Shown here piece by piece: positions 47,025-58,839 of a stretch of DNA of 64,000 nt. The position numbers and the translations under genes are program-made. Position 1 is the stretch's first letter; the number at the start of each line of letters is the position of its first letter. The DNA is from Actinernus sp. WN-2022. Its lineage: Eukaryota > Cnidaria > Anthozoa > Actiniaria > Actinernidae. The notes beneath the pieces are model-generated. The model did not search any database, was not told the DNA's origin, and worked only from the letters and a program-made list of their open reading frames with translations. The stretch is from NCBI GenBank assembly GCA_030867875.1, contig JAOWCC010000091.1, positions 682,001-746,000 on the forward strand. Reading direction: 5' to 3'.

Positions 47025-48249
47025 GATCCACGTACGTTTAGATTGCCTCAAATCCTACCACTCAGTCTGAGCATGCGCGAATGATCACGGGCTCATTTCA
47101 GCGGAAACACGTAACAAACATTTCCAATATGGTGGACAGCTTGCAAGTTGTAGTTGTTACGGCGAGGTGATTGTTGCCTTCTATTGCACTAAATAAAGTA
47201 CGATTGTGAAATTACCTGTAATAAATCTAAGGAGGAAGGTAAAACTAATGATAGCTTGGAGGTAAAGTGCACACAAAAAAGTAAGAGCCTTCGTAAAGTA
47301 GCTTTAAAGAAAGACTTTCATCGATTACGGAGACGGATCGAAAGTCAAACGATGATAGTGTCTGAATTATGCACTGAGAAAAAAAACACTAACTCGAGTT
47401 TTCCCAACAACGACACACACATACAACTCATGAGAAGTTCCTTTACTGTAAACTAAAGTATTGTTTTGCTTATGGAGTTTTTTTCTTTTTGTGTTATTGA
47501 AGACTTCCTGACCACCATTTTAGCGGAAATTATTGGCGCGAGCGAAGGGGGGAAATCTGAGCTGGCGCGCACGCGATTGAAACATTTAAATGCCCTAATG
47601 TTTTTGTCCCTCGGTTTTCAGTTTCGGAAATGGATTATCATACGGAAAAACTGTGGGAGGCATAACTCCAAAAATAAGACCAACCGCAATATAACTACAC
47701 ACGGGATGCCGTGACTAAATTTCAGTGTTGTCTTGACCGCTGTTTTCGGCCCCACCCAACAACGAAGAGTGACCTACCCCAAATTCATCCACCGCGGTTT
47801 TGCAAAACTTGTTACCGCACGATGACATCATTCGAGGCGAAACTGGAGAAAGGTGAAACTTATTACCACTCTTAAAGTTTCGAAACAGTGGCACCCTCAT
47901 CGAGCTGGGTGCGAGGTCTGCAAAACAAAGGCGGACGTCCGGCAAAAAGCGGCGGGAACAGAGGGCTTCGGCTGTCATTTTATCCCACACCAGTACCAAG
48001 TAGTAGCACCACGGCTAGGGTGATCGCGCCAGCGAGTTGCACTTAGGTTTTGAGGAAAACACACCACCCTCCCTAATGGACAGCATTGAAAATCTTACGT
48101 GGCCAAACGATACGAGGAACAATAACGTGGCAAGGCTCAAGTACCCAATTTGTTTAAGACTTCTAGATAAACCAGTGATCACTGCATGCCTGCCAACATG
48201 CTTACTGTTGCACCTGTTTGGCTAATTGGGTTGCACAAAAACGAAATCA

Positions 48250-48264
48250 TGGGGGGGGGGGGGG
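48250..48264. repeat. Homopolymer G run
   Basis: A run of about 14 G. C runs of similar size lie near 49276-49291, 49307-49318, 53277-53290 and 57436-57453. Assembly length of such runs is unreliable. Confidence 0.8.
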
Positions 48265-49768
48265 GACCAGACTGCACAGTTTGTAAAGAAGTGCTTGACC
48301 TTCAGGCTATACGTCCTTCCCCTCTACACTATAGCAGGCTATGCGAGCTGAGTCAACTGCCAAAAGGAAGGGTGTCACGCACAGGTATCTCTTAACCGCC
48401 TTCAAGCTCATGTTCAATTTTGTTGCGGTGATGGGGCCAGGGCCACCAAAATCATAGCATGCCCATCGGAACAAGGAGCTTCCAGATACCATCCCGTTGA
48501 AAATCCCCTTGCCAGTGAATTTCTCCAGTTGCCAATTGGCCACGCCCTTCCCACAGCAATGGAAGAAGTGATGACCCATGGAATACGAATGAAAGAGGCC
48601 TTAGCAAAAACACAAGGCCAACAAAGCATACAATTCAAAACTGGAAGTTAACAGGTATGTGTTTGCGAGAAATAGCAGGTTGTACTGTCTCTCAATGTTG
48701 ATCGGAGGCTTTGTGGGGCTACATTACTAAGACAACACTTGAGAATGATAGATTACATACATTTATTGTGAATTTCAGCATACTAAACAAATACATATTT
48801 TTAAGGTCTCCGTGACTGCATTTCAGTCTGGCCTGTGCAGTGGCCTTTTCTACACAAACTATAAAGTATTTTTTAACTCGTTAGCCACCTGTTTGTTTTA
48901 TTAAGATATATTTAACCCGGATGAATTCAATATATATGTTAAATATCTTGATGTTTTCACACATAATATATAGTTGTTCCTATATTTCTATCTTGTAAAA
49001 TACATATTTATACATACAATAAAAATTATTATACATGTACTGCAAGTACCTGTGGATAGAAAACCGTGTAAATGTATCAAAAGTTTAGCACTAAATTATG
49101 GTTGGTGTCTTGCATGATATTGATTTGCAATCAATCTCCATCAATTACATGGTGCTGATGGTGAAATATAACATAATTTTTTAATGAGTATCTACCTTCC
49201 AGATTTGGCTATAAAGTCAAGCAAATTGTATCTTTTTTATTTTATTTTCATGTGTAAAGTCAGAATGCTGAGGCCGCCCCCCCCCCCCCCCCCAACACAC
49301 TTTTTAACCCCCCCCCCCCTTCCCACTTGAAATTTCGCTCCACCGTCCCTGATGTATAAATGTAATAGATACATAATGAGTGGCTGTGTGTTATCAGATT
49401 TACAAACTCGGGCAGTAGGCCACTGTTTGTAAATCCAATGACTTCGAAATTCTATTTTTGCAATATAAACTATTTCAGCCAAAAAAATCAAAGCCAAAGT
49501 TTATGTTAACGAGGGCAAATACAGATGACACATTCATTACCTTTGTTTTCCTTCATGAATTATTAATGAGTTTGATAAATAATTATCAAGGTTACATAAC
49601 AGCCTCCTGCTTCTACATATTTCTAAATTGTCATTTTTTCATTTTGGTTACCGGTGTATACAGCCAATCATAGTGTTAAGGATTACAATTCTTCGTGTAA
49701 AAAGAAATCTTGCCAGCAGTTCTACAATACGACGTTGAAGTAAGGAGCTTGGTGGCCACCAGTTTCAG

Positions 49769-49953
49769 GTTTCTGGGTCAACCCTTGAATCTTCAGTAGT
49801 GCTGCAGAGGGATGAAATCAAGAAGCTAACCAGAAAAGAACAACAAGAACTAATGGATGGCATTAAACAAAAAATCTTCGTGTCAGCAGAAGTTGCTGTG
49901 GCAATGCATGCAGATGTTGACCTGCCATGGAATAAAATAAGGCTGTTAAACAG
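49769..49953 (+). pseudogene. Exon of a transposon-associated protein (family unnamed)
   Basis: After an acceptor TTTCAG, the frame reads VSGSTLESSVVLQRDEIKKL, TRKEQQELMDGIKQK, VSAEVAVAMHADVDLPWNK and IRLLNR and stops at a donor GTGTGT. The A...MHADVDLPWNK(I/L)R pattern is one I remember from a repeated cnidarian protein family, but I cannot name its function. No other exons were linked. Confidence 0.4.
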
Positions 49954-51747
49954 GTGTGTATTTGAGTGAAGAAGTTGATCCTAGTAGCTATTTTATAAGA
50001 TTTTCAAGAATGACAATTACATAGTAATAAATCCATGTGTATGGATGGAATGGTCCTTTTGCAGAATACAATCAAATGGTTGTACCAGGTGGCTAAAGAT
50101 TTCCAAATTCATTTATTGAAAAGTTGTTTGGAAATGCTATTTTCCAACTCCAATCAATTATAAGTTCATCTGTTAGTGTCAATCTTTCAAAAACTGTGTT
50201 TGTGAAGATTTTTTTCCCTCCAGTAAAGCTTTTCACATGGGATCATGAGCTTAATTAATTTGTTTTGACTGTTCCTGCAAAAGGCCTATTCATACTTCTT
50301 ATTGGACCCCCCCTCCCACCAAGTGGTCCCAGTTACAGTAATTGTACATTAATTTCCCTCTATATTTTTATCATATACATGTATTAAATTATGCCAAAAA
50401 CACACAAAATATGCACAAGAACCCACTAAATATATACAAGTTGTTTGCTGGCACTGGGAGGTCCATATAAAGAAAAACTGAGTCTGAGGTCATGAAATGT
50501 ACTGAATGAGGCCACAGGCCTAAGCCGGTAAATAATGTGTTAATTCTCTCTCTCTATTCTTTTCGACTTGAGACAAATTATTGAAGAAACTCCAATGAAT
50601 TGAGACCGTGGTCAGAGATAGGAAAAAGATGCCCGCTCCTGGAACCAATCAGATCACATGAAATTGTAGGTTACAGCCTGCTCACACATGGAAAAAAGTA
50701 TTTTGGGTAGTTACAATGTATAGTCAAATGGCTTACCAAAGCATAACAATGTATAAGCAAAAACAATGTAAAAAGGGGGGGGAAGTTTCCATATAATTTA
50801 TATACATGTAATAAAAAAACTTATTAGTAGACTAACATCTAATACAGCTGTGTATTTTTACTCTCCATTCCCATTTTCGCTCACCTAAAGGTTTGCCAAA
50901 ATATGAATAACTCTTAAAAATACAAAATTTAATGTGCAGCATAGCTGACCAATAACCTCTAAATTATTTATTAATTTTGTAAACAATTCATTTTAAGATG
51001 TCCAATGATTGAAAATCCAAAGGGGAGGGGGTTCACAATTCTGTGGATTCCAGTGGGAGACCAGGGATTGATGGTGAATTTCCAATGGGGAGGGGAATGA
51101 CATTCATTGAAAATCCAAGGAGGGGGTATTTTTTTCCAATTCCAATAGGTTGGCCGTGGTAGAAGTTAGAAAATCCCAAGGGAAGGGGGGATTAGTCAAA
51201 ATTGAGCTCCCCAATAGGGGGGTTTTGGAAAAAAAATGGAATGGCCCATTCACCAATTCATTTGTCTTATGAGCAAACTTAAAAAATCGACAAACTTCGA
51301 GTACAAAGTGAAAGTAGAAATATTCTCTTTGGATGTTTTTAAACATACTTAAGAGCTGCACCCTGCTTTTGGCTTAGTCTCTCACCAACAGGTAAGTTTT
51401 TTCTACAGGTTTTTGTGATGGTAAAGATATACCAACGAGACTCGAATGCAACTCATTCAGGTGGTTAGAGCTTTATCGGTGCATTACACAGTACACAGTG
51501 GATTTCATTGACTGCTATACCAACCCATATTATTATTATTATTATTGCTACTTAATTGTATCATGGCAGTGTCCATCTTAAGTTTATTGTGTTTTGACTA
51601 ATCATAGAGTTTGTACATACACAAGACTTACTTTGTGTGGTACAGCAAACTACACATGTAAACAAAACTTTCATTCAATTTTCATTGGTAAACATAAATG
51701 CATCTTTACCATCACAAAAACTGTATAAGGAATTGACCTGCCTTAAT
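49954..51747. other. No gene recognised
   Basis: AT-rich interior of the 8-kb element. Around 51000-51240 the words AATCC(A/C)AAGG(G)GAGGG and TTCCAAT recur, a low-complexity repeat. Confidence 0.5.
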
Positions 51748-52072
51748 GGGCTATTGCACTTAATATGCGTACCCCCCCTGTTGAGGACCATATTTTGAGT
51801 TGTACCCTAAAGAATTCCTCTGATATTAAAAACACCTGAATAATTCCATGGTGGAAAGTAGTGTTACCCTGAAGAATTGACTTCAACCCCTGAAGAATTG
51901 TCCAAATATTCACTTTATCCCCAAAGAATTCCTCTAAATTTGATATGTGCCCCCAAAGAATTCCTCTCTATTTATATGGTATCCCCAAAGAATTCCTTGA
52001 AAAATTATCTGGTGACCCGCAGAATTCCTTGGTCCTCAACAGGGGGGGTACGCATATTAAGTGCAATAGCCC
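51748..52072. repeat. MITE with 43-bp inverted ends and internal tandem repeats
   Basis: GGGCTATTGCACTTAATATG at 51748 and its reverse complement ending at 52072; the ends extend through CGTACCCCCCCTGTTGAGGA. Inside, CCCAAAGAATTCCT-like words recur six or more times. Confidence 0.88.
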
Positions 52073-52196
52073 TTTTGGTGAGTGACTCAGGCTAAACTGC
52101 AAATACAATGACACTGCAGTGCCACTTAAACGGATCATTAATGTTTAAGAAAACTTATAGAACATTTTATTAAACTAAAATTGAACACTTTGGATG

Positions 52197-52389
52197 AAGT
52201 GTAGTTTACGACTCCAATCGAAAATTTATTGTTGAGAATTACTGAAGATCAAACATAATTTTTTGGACGACAAAACTCCACACGATCTTGCCACCCCAGT
52301 CAATATTTGGGGATTTTGTCGTTCTAAAATGTTTGAATTTCGAGTGATTCTCAATAGAAAATTTTCGATTCGATTCGTAAACTACACTT
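52197..52389. repeat. MITE with ~45-bp inverted ends
   Basis: AAGTGTAGTTTACGA at 52197 and TCGTAAACTACACTT ending at 52389, with further pairing of ATCGAAAATTT and AAATTTTCGAT-like blocks. Non-coding. Confidence 0.82.
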
Positions 52390-52407
52390 GATCCCAACCC
52401 TTCTTAC

Positions 52408-52597
52408 CTTTATACACCTTAGGATGATCGGCATCAGAGCATTCTTTGCTCAACATGTCATGAGGCCAGATGCATACCTCGCCAAGCACACGAGCACGAG
52501 GGACGATCCAAGCAAAATCCAAACAGTCATCAAACTTCACCAACAAAACTCCATAACTAACGACTTGTTTGGTCTTCATCAACTGGACCTGGGCCAT
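52408..52597 (-). pseudogene. Candidate first exon, unknown protein
   Basis: ATG at 52597, then MAQVQLMKTKQVVSYGVLLV, FDDCLDFAWIVPRARVLGE and CIWPHDMLSKECSDADH, ending at a donor AAAG/GTAAGAAG. The fold pattern (short strands, aromatic residues) is loosely like the domain at the front of BEN proteins. No downstream exon was found. It lies inside the 8-kb element close to its right end. Confidence 0.4.
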
Positions 52598-52994
52598 GAC
52601 TTCCAATGCTCGAAAGTTTTTCAAAAACTAGAATAACCCGATCTCTGGAGCTCCAAAGTTGTTTTTAAAAAGAGCCTTTAAACGTTGTCGTGTTTTCAAT
52701 CACCATGGAAATCCAAAGTTTATCGGATTTTTGGCGCTACTCACTTCATTCATTGCTAAAATTTCCCGTTAAAATCCTTCATCTATTGCAACGGAGTAAT
52801 CGTGCAAACTTTCAGTGTAACTGTAGGTTTAAGTGAGATGATTTTCTCGATATTTTGACGCCGTGGAAATCAACCAAAATATCCGCCATGTTTCTCCTTT
52901 GTCACGTGGATCGAATCAGTTCGTTAGCATTTCGCGCATGCGCATACTGAGTGGCGCGCTCCAAACCTACGTGGATCATTTGCGGGGCCGTACA

Positions 52995-52998
52995 GAAC
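52995..52998. repeat. Target-site duplication GAAC, right
   Basis: Matches 44993-44996. Confidence 0.8.
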
Positions 52999-53784
52999 GG
53001 CAAACCCGGGCATTTGATGTTCCAGACAGTGGCGCGACGGCAGACCAAAACCGAGGACGTATAACCGGAAGTCATTCTACACGTGTCTGCAAACGGTTTC
53101 CGAGGGGTTTTGAAGCATGAAGCAGAGTTTCGAAAGATGAACTCTAGGGTTAGAGTTTCACAATCACGGTGAAAATAAATACAATGTGTTAGTTAATATC
53201 TTCGATTAATTAAAGAACAATAATCATATACATGTAGTAGGCAGTACACTGGTTGAAATCCTAAATATCCTAAATTCCCCCCCCCCCCCCGAAAAAAAAT
53301 GCTATTGATTGTAACTAATGATCAAACTAAGAAAAAGGGTATTCTAAAGGTGCATGTTTATTTGTAATGAAAGGAGGTCTAAAAGTATTCTGAAAGTCCT
53401 CAAACGAGGCACAGCCAGTATTGAGATACTAGTCATACATTTCCTCTGAATTTCTTAGCCCTCCAAATCATTATTCGTGTCATAAAGTGACTGGTATTGT
53501 AAGAACATCTGTTTTCACCTTTCATATCTTTGACAAATTTGATAATTGTCGATGAAGCATATGTGCACAACTCTGATAGATTCAGCTTAGACACCAAGCG
53601 GTCTAAAAATCGTCTTAGGCTTGCCTGTTGAATATCCTCCCGTTTTCCGCTAGTCTAGTACCTCGATCTCCGCTGCTACGTTTTTCACATGCTCCATGAG
53701 TGTATGCACACAGTAATGGGCACTGTGTCTAGGAGATTCATTCCTCCATCATCACAAACCCAGATGACATAAGCCTTAAGAATT
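52999..53784. other. No feature recognised
   Basis: Non-coding apart from short unsupported frames. A C run lies at about 53277-53290. Confidence 0.5.
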
Positions 53785-54351
53785 TCAACAACTGCTGCTT
53801 GCATCGTTTACAACAGGTACAGCACAGTTTGTCTGAAATCTTTGAAAACTGCTCTTACTGATGATGGTTAGATTCAATGCCTGACAGAGGAGTTGAAACT
53901 TAGCATAGGTTTTACCCGATATAACAATTGCAATTGGCAACATTGAATCATTCAGATAAACCTTGGAGTAGCGGTTTGTAGTCAGAACTTCACATGATTC
54001 CCATTTACTGTAGTGGCCCTGGTAGCACTTCCATTTAATATCCACCCGGCTTCCAGTGTGCTTGACTAAGTGTGAGATGGATCCCCTACATAGATGCCCC
54101 TCAACTTCTTTAGTGCACTGTGTCCCAACCAGTTCCAGTAGTTTGTAAATAGAGACAGCGACTCTCATTCTGCTATGCAGGGCAACAGGACCCTCCAGCT
54201 GGCTCACACTTTTGATTTCTGAAAAGGCTCTCCAATGCAGCAAGTATCGCCTGCTGGTTTCCTTCAACAGAACTATATCAACCTTCCACAAATGACAAAG
54301 CAGAAGCTCTAGTGCTATCTTAACCAGATGAGTGCCACCCTGAATGGTCAT
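53785..54351 (-). pseudogene. Fragment of a transposon-derived protein, class unresolved
   Basis: A 188-codon frame. Its C-terminal half has KCYQGHYSKWESCEVL, LNDSMLPIAIVISGKTYAKF and SKSSFQRFQTNCAVPVV. This C...GH...W, then L..AI..SG..YAK...F, then S...F...Q....P.V order is shared by a large family of transposon-like proteins in cnidarians and other animals that carry a zinc-binding knuckle ahead of a DDE-like core. I do not know the superfamily name with certainty. It lies downstream of the EnSpm fragment on the same strand but need not belong to it. Confidence 0.5.
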
Positions 54352-54894
54352 CTCGTGTTTATCGTCTATATTGGGTTCAACATCAGCTCCAGCACTTTCA
54401 CCTGTTGATAGAATATATCAGCACTGGAGTCAATGATATTTTCTACCCTCAGTAGCAAGGTTGTGCATGGGTGTCTCTTCCTCGCTGAAATGAAATACAA
54501 TGTAACGGCAGAAGGTTGAACATTAAAAAATAACTTGTAGTATTGTCTTACAACAATTATCATTTTCAATTGAAGCTTATTGGAATTGCAGGGTACTGGA
54601 AGAAAAACAGGATATTCAGAGGGTTATTGGGATATCATAATTTTTTAACATATAAACATTAAACATATAAACTTGTTATTGGTTGAGCATGGTCTAAAGT
54701 GCGGGAGGTCAGGAGTTCGCATCGTTGGGCAGGGACGTGTAAGTCATTGGTATTGTCTCCTTCCTCTTCTAGTCTATATGAGGGTGACCTGTTGTGTCAT
54801 TTCGAGAAAAAGTAGGGGATTGTATCTCAACACAACAACCTGGTATTCAGGGTTTCAAGTTTCATTTAATTTACACTGATTCAAGAATAAAGGG

Positions 54895-55190
54895 TTAAGA
54901 GACAATATAAGACCAGTTATAGAAGGTAGATAGGTATAGTAAATAAGAAAATAGAAATGGTGATTAGTGCGCAGTGACCAAAGTAGCGGTAAAGCTTTAG
55001 AGTTGATCACTGCTTACATATAGTATAAATCTTAGGTACATAAATAGAAACAAAATCAGTAGCAGGCTTGATATATAAATAACTAATAATGTTTGAAAAT
55101 TGGAATAGGTATATTTTAGGTTGCCTCTTATCTAGCCGAGGGATGTATTTTTAGACTGAACATTTTTGTAATGTACCATCTATTCCTAAA
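54895..55190 (-). repeat. SINE-like repeat related to the insert at 13362-13634
   Basis: It shares the core pattern GCGCAGTGACCAAAGTAGC...AAAGCTTTAGAGTTGATCACTGC with GTGCAGTGGTTAAAGGAGC...AAGCTTTCGAGTTAACCACTGC of the first copy, including the complementary ends of the hairpin. It separates the EnSpm remnant from the fragment at 53785-54351. Confidence 0.55.
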
Positions 55191-55237
55191 TGTAAATTAC
55201 ACAGTTACTTACTTTCTGCAGTGGTGTTCTCCTTGTA

Positions 55238-57111
55238 TCAGTGTTGTCGCCCCATCTCTTCCTCCTGATTCAGCACCTGGCCTATATTTTGTGAGCCTGC
55301 TAAAAGGGGCACAAGGGTCTGTATGACATTGGTAAGTGTGTGCATGGTATCAGGAAACACTCGCTTGGTTCGGTCATGGTTTGGGAATTTCATCAACACA
55401 CAGCTGGATTTGCATCCGTATGTTTTGGCCACAAAGGCCTTTACATTACTTTTCTCAGCAGCATCATATAATTTGTGGTGCTCTGTAACATCAGCATGGG
55501 AAAGTTCTAGTGGCTTTGGCGAGTTGTCTGGCGTTACTCCTAGAAACTGGTTATCTGTGCGTAAATCAACATGCTCTTTTAAAAAAGGACCTGTGTCGAA
55601 GATAAACCATCTTGTGGAGGTGCTTGAAATACTGTCGTAAATATCAACAAAACAAAAGAAATGATATAAGCGCTTATATTATCGACAACTTTACCATAAA
55701 CACTAGCAGATAAGCTGCACTTGCAGTTTAGAAACTCAATTTTTTAAGAATTTTTTTTTTTCGAAAGGAAATCACGATTACAAAGCTGCATCACCTTCCT
55801 TGCCTCATCGAACTTTCAACGAGATAACTCTGTAGTGTTACCCAAAATTTTGGATCTGAAAGTGTTTAAACTTCATGTCTACTTACTTACACATGTACGA
55901 TACAACTTTCCATAGCATTTGCTTGACGGTACTTTTTCATCCAAGGTTGCTTGTTAGCTGAATTTAGTCTTTAATATCATGTCAACAAAAACATGCTCAA
56001 GCTCTGACAAGTTACATATATAAATTTTAGTTTAGAGCACTGTAACTGTTCATATAAACTGATAAATTTGAGACGCAGAATACTTTTACAGTACTTATCT
56101 TGAATTGCACACCAAGCACAGCCTCTGTAGGCCCCAGATTCTGAGACATTGAAGACTTTTCCAACACCTGGGTAGTCCAGCACATATGATACAAGGTCAT
56201 ACTTGAAGTTAAAAGGTGCTTTGCTGTTAGCATCATATAGTGTGACGTCAGTAAGTGATATAATGTCATCTATCACCACCTCCAGGTAGGGCTGGAGACA
56301 TTCTGGCTCCTTTGAGCCATTGCTATTTAGCTCGATTAGCTATTTAGCTCGATTAGCTTTAGCTATTTCTAAATAGCCAGTACTCTAGGTTTAGTTTCAA
56401 ATAATATGTATATTTTTTTTTTATTATGTTATATATTAGGTACGAAATGAAGTTGTTGTTGCCAGGGAGAAAGCAGGCAAATAGATACCTAATTGCCTTT
56501 GGCAAATTTAAGATGGCAAACGATATTGGCCACATCGAGTAAGCACCTTTGTTCTTACTGAAAGGATTCATTACATCAGTGGACCATTGGAGCAGAATGG
56601 TACGTCTGCCCTTTGCAGCAAAATAGCTGTTCCACATTGGGGAACATTGAATGTCATTCATGACGCCTGCAGGAACAGGGGGATTACTAGTTTGCACTAC
56701 TTGGGCTAGAGAGGCTGTCCCATACAGCCTGGCAAAACGAGGGCCAAGTGGCAAATAAATAAAGTGAATAGTATATCATTATTTGTGCTTAGCTGGCTCA
56801 TTCTTTGACTTGTACCTCTCAGCACTACATTTGGCACAAGAAGTCAGGTGGCTGTATGTATTTATAAGCGTTGCTATCACGAAACAGAATGCAGTCTTTT
56901 GGACAGTAGTGATATGTTACAGTATCAACAAGAAATGGCCGTATGAGAGCACAAGCATCATCATAATTAGAGGGTAGAAGGTTGCTAGGAGGAAGTAATG
57001 ACTTTTGAAGTTGAAGTTGGTGGGAGAGGCTGTCTTTGCTGTTTCTAGTTTACAGAAAACCATAGAAACTGCACTGCAACGACTTGCATTAAAGTGACAT
57101 TGCTGAGGCAA
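55238..57111 (-). pseudogene. EnSpm/CACTA (Transposase_21-type) transposase remnant
   Basis: Minus-strand blocks in order: LLPSNYDDACALIRPFL-like sequence (about 57000-56930), YHYCPKDCILFRDSNAYKYI (about 56920-56850), GRRTILLQWSTDVMNPFSKN and GAYSMWPISFAILNLPKAIR (56630-56480), VIDDIISLTDVTLYD, YVLDYPGVGKVFNVSESGAY and RGCAWCAIQ (56279-56100), FVAKTYGCKSSC-like and KFPNHDRTKRVFPDTMHTL (55440-55320). This is the conserved path of Tnp2-like transposases (zinc ribbon CPxDC, VDGxNPF, YSMWP, NLP, GxY.GC.WC). Frames change several times and gaps exist. Terminal CACT repeats were not found. Confidence 0.8.
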
Positions 57112-57465
57112 AGTAGCAGGACTTATCTCTACAAGTGTGCTTCAAAAGTCACATTCATATTCTCGCATTGATTTGGCTGCGGCAGGCAGAATAAGTCTGT
57201 AAGTTAAGTGAAATTAAGACTTAGCAGATTTCATTTAATCAGTAGTAAATATACACCTGAATTACCAAAATTGTATTGCTTAATTTATAAAAATGAAGAA
57301 AAAGGTTATAATTACCACAACTACTATAACCACAGCTTGGAGGACATTTTGCCACGCCCATGATATTTTTAAAGTTGTAGGATTCGGTATAATTAGTGGT
57401 AAGCCAAAAAACCCTTTGATTCGTATCCCTCGTCGCCCCCCCCCCCCCCCCCCAAAAAAAATACC

Positions 57466-57576
57466 CTGAGAAATACGAATAGAAGTTACTAAAGTTTTGG
57501 TAGTAAAGTAAGGTACAACGACCTGAGAAATACGAATATAAGTTAGTAAAGTTTTGGTAGTAAAGCAATGTACGAC
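57466..57576. repeat. Tandem duplication, two ~56-bp units
   Basis: CTGAGAAATACGAATA then AAGTTA(C/G)TAAAGTTTTGG then TAGTAAAG occurs at 57466 and 57522. A C run (57436-57453) lies just before. Confidence 0.85.
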
Positions 57577-58299
57577 TCACTCACTTTGATGAGAAGGAAA
57601 GACTTTGGCGGGGGGAAAATAATAGGCGGGACAAAAATTAGGCGGGAAGAAACTTGTTTGGTCGGGACAACGAGCCAACCCAAATCATTATTACCCTGAG
57701 GAATAAGGATACTTTAGTAAAAAAAAAAAAGACTATGGACTCAGACGGGTAAAAAACTAATTAACCCACACAGCGAACCATTATTGCTAGATCCTAATAG
57801 GCAAAACACGAAGTTGAAAAAAAACCAGTCAGAGGTTGATAACGTGGACAACTATTGCGAAGGGAAAGCGAATTAAGTATTAACCACTCCAAGTCTATGA
57901 TGAAATACACGAAGTCATGTAAACAGTTATTTTCATTTATTATATATTTTAAATCAATTGTCAAGTCCTGCAAAGAATGGAGAAAACGATGATTAGATGG
58001 ATAAAGTAGAGTCTGTTTAGTATAGAGGGGAGCAAAATGGCTCTGTGGTTTCTCTACGCGTGTTTCTCTGATGAAATGTTCTTACTCTTTTAACGTCCTT
58101 AAACGGTAAGCAAGGGGGTAACGATCTAAGAAGGGTACTCATGGCTACGGTTAAGTCGGTAATATCTGTCGAGTCACTCCTAACTATGTGAATCAAACAT
58201 GCATCACGCTATTTCTTTATCCTGACTAAAGTGAAAGAGATACGTTTTTTACTCTAAGATTAAGAACAATATTTACCGGTTATTTTGTGGTGTAACATG
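57577..58299. other. No feature recognised
   Basis: Short frames only; GGCGGGA words recur at 57608-57660. Confidence 0.5.
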
Positions 58300-58839
58300 T
58301 CACTGAAAAAGAAGAAGAACGACGGATTAGGAATTTATAACAGGTATGGTGCTAATGTATTTTGCGCTTACTGTGACCATTGCATTGATTTTATCTTACC
58401 TTCTTGTTAAACACCATATCGGCGGCCCGGTGGACCGCCACCAGAACGTTGGCGTCCATGCTATTCTCATGGACTATGACACACCCGTCCCCTGCCTTCC
58501 TGCAAGAATGATTTATACGATTGACAAGTTATTGGGAATATCGCTAAGGGTTACAGTTGTGTGGTATTGCGCTTATGCATTGTAGCGAAATGAAGTAGAA
58601 AACGTACCAGCAAGCCCCCACAGGGCAAAGCCCTGTGGCGAAGGCCAAGCGGACACACCCCTCACAGAATGTGTGCCCACAGTTACTCAATTTAAAGGTC
58701 GGCTCTGGTATCGACTTGCATAGTACACAAGAGTTAACGGCTGTATAGATAGGATGCAAGAAGAGAATATCTGTGAGGATACTGCACACGACCTTATAGT
58801 GTATCATTAAGCAGTTTGGACCTTACCTTGGTTCGACAT
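58300..58839 (-). CDS. Tiny four-exon RING-finger protein (82 residues)
   Basis: Exons 58827-58839, 58608-58740, 58400-58499 and a last exon whose first three bases (58302-58300) are the TGA stop. All donors (GTAAGG, GTACGT, GTAAGA) and acceptors (TATACAG, CTTGCAG, TTTTCAG) are good and every phase fits. The protein starts MSNQAVNSCVLCKSIPEP. Zinc ligands: Cys9-x2-Cys12, Cys25-x-His27-x2-Cys30-x2-Cys33, Cys43-x4-Cys48; the last pair is spaced four apart instead of the usual two. The tail from about 50 to 82 has no known domain. RING proteins act as ubiquitin E3 ligases. Whether it is a host gene or belongs to the mobile block to the right is unknown. There are no lesions. Confidence 0.72.

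Larger units (their letters stand above)
44997..52994. mobile_element. 8.0-kb DNA element with TGTA...TACA ends and 4-bp target duplication
   Basis: The left end TGTACGGCCCCGCAAATG (44997) and the right end (52994) are reverse complements. The match continues, once the nested 2-kb element is removed, through CACGTA(C/G)GTTT, CCACTCAGT and GCATGCGCGAA. GAAC flanks both sides. Ends of the form TGTA...TACA with 4-bp duplications are described for Ginger elements, but no integrase is visible, so the class is open. Only two candidate exons (49769-49953 plus, 52408-52597 minus) lie inside. Confidence 0.85.

Noticed and set aside
47256..47714. Small plus-strand frames inside the 8-kb element
   Set aside because: No homology I recognise and no splice link; left uncalled.
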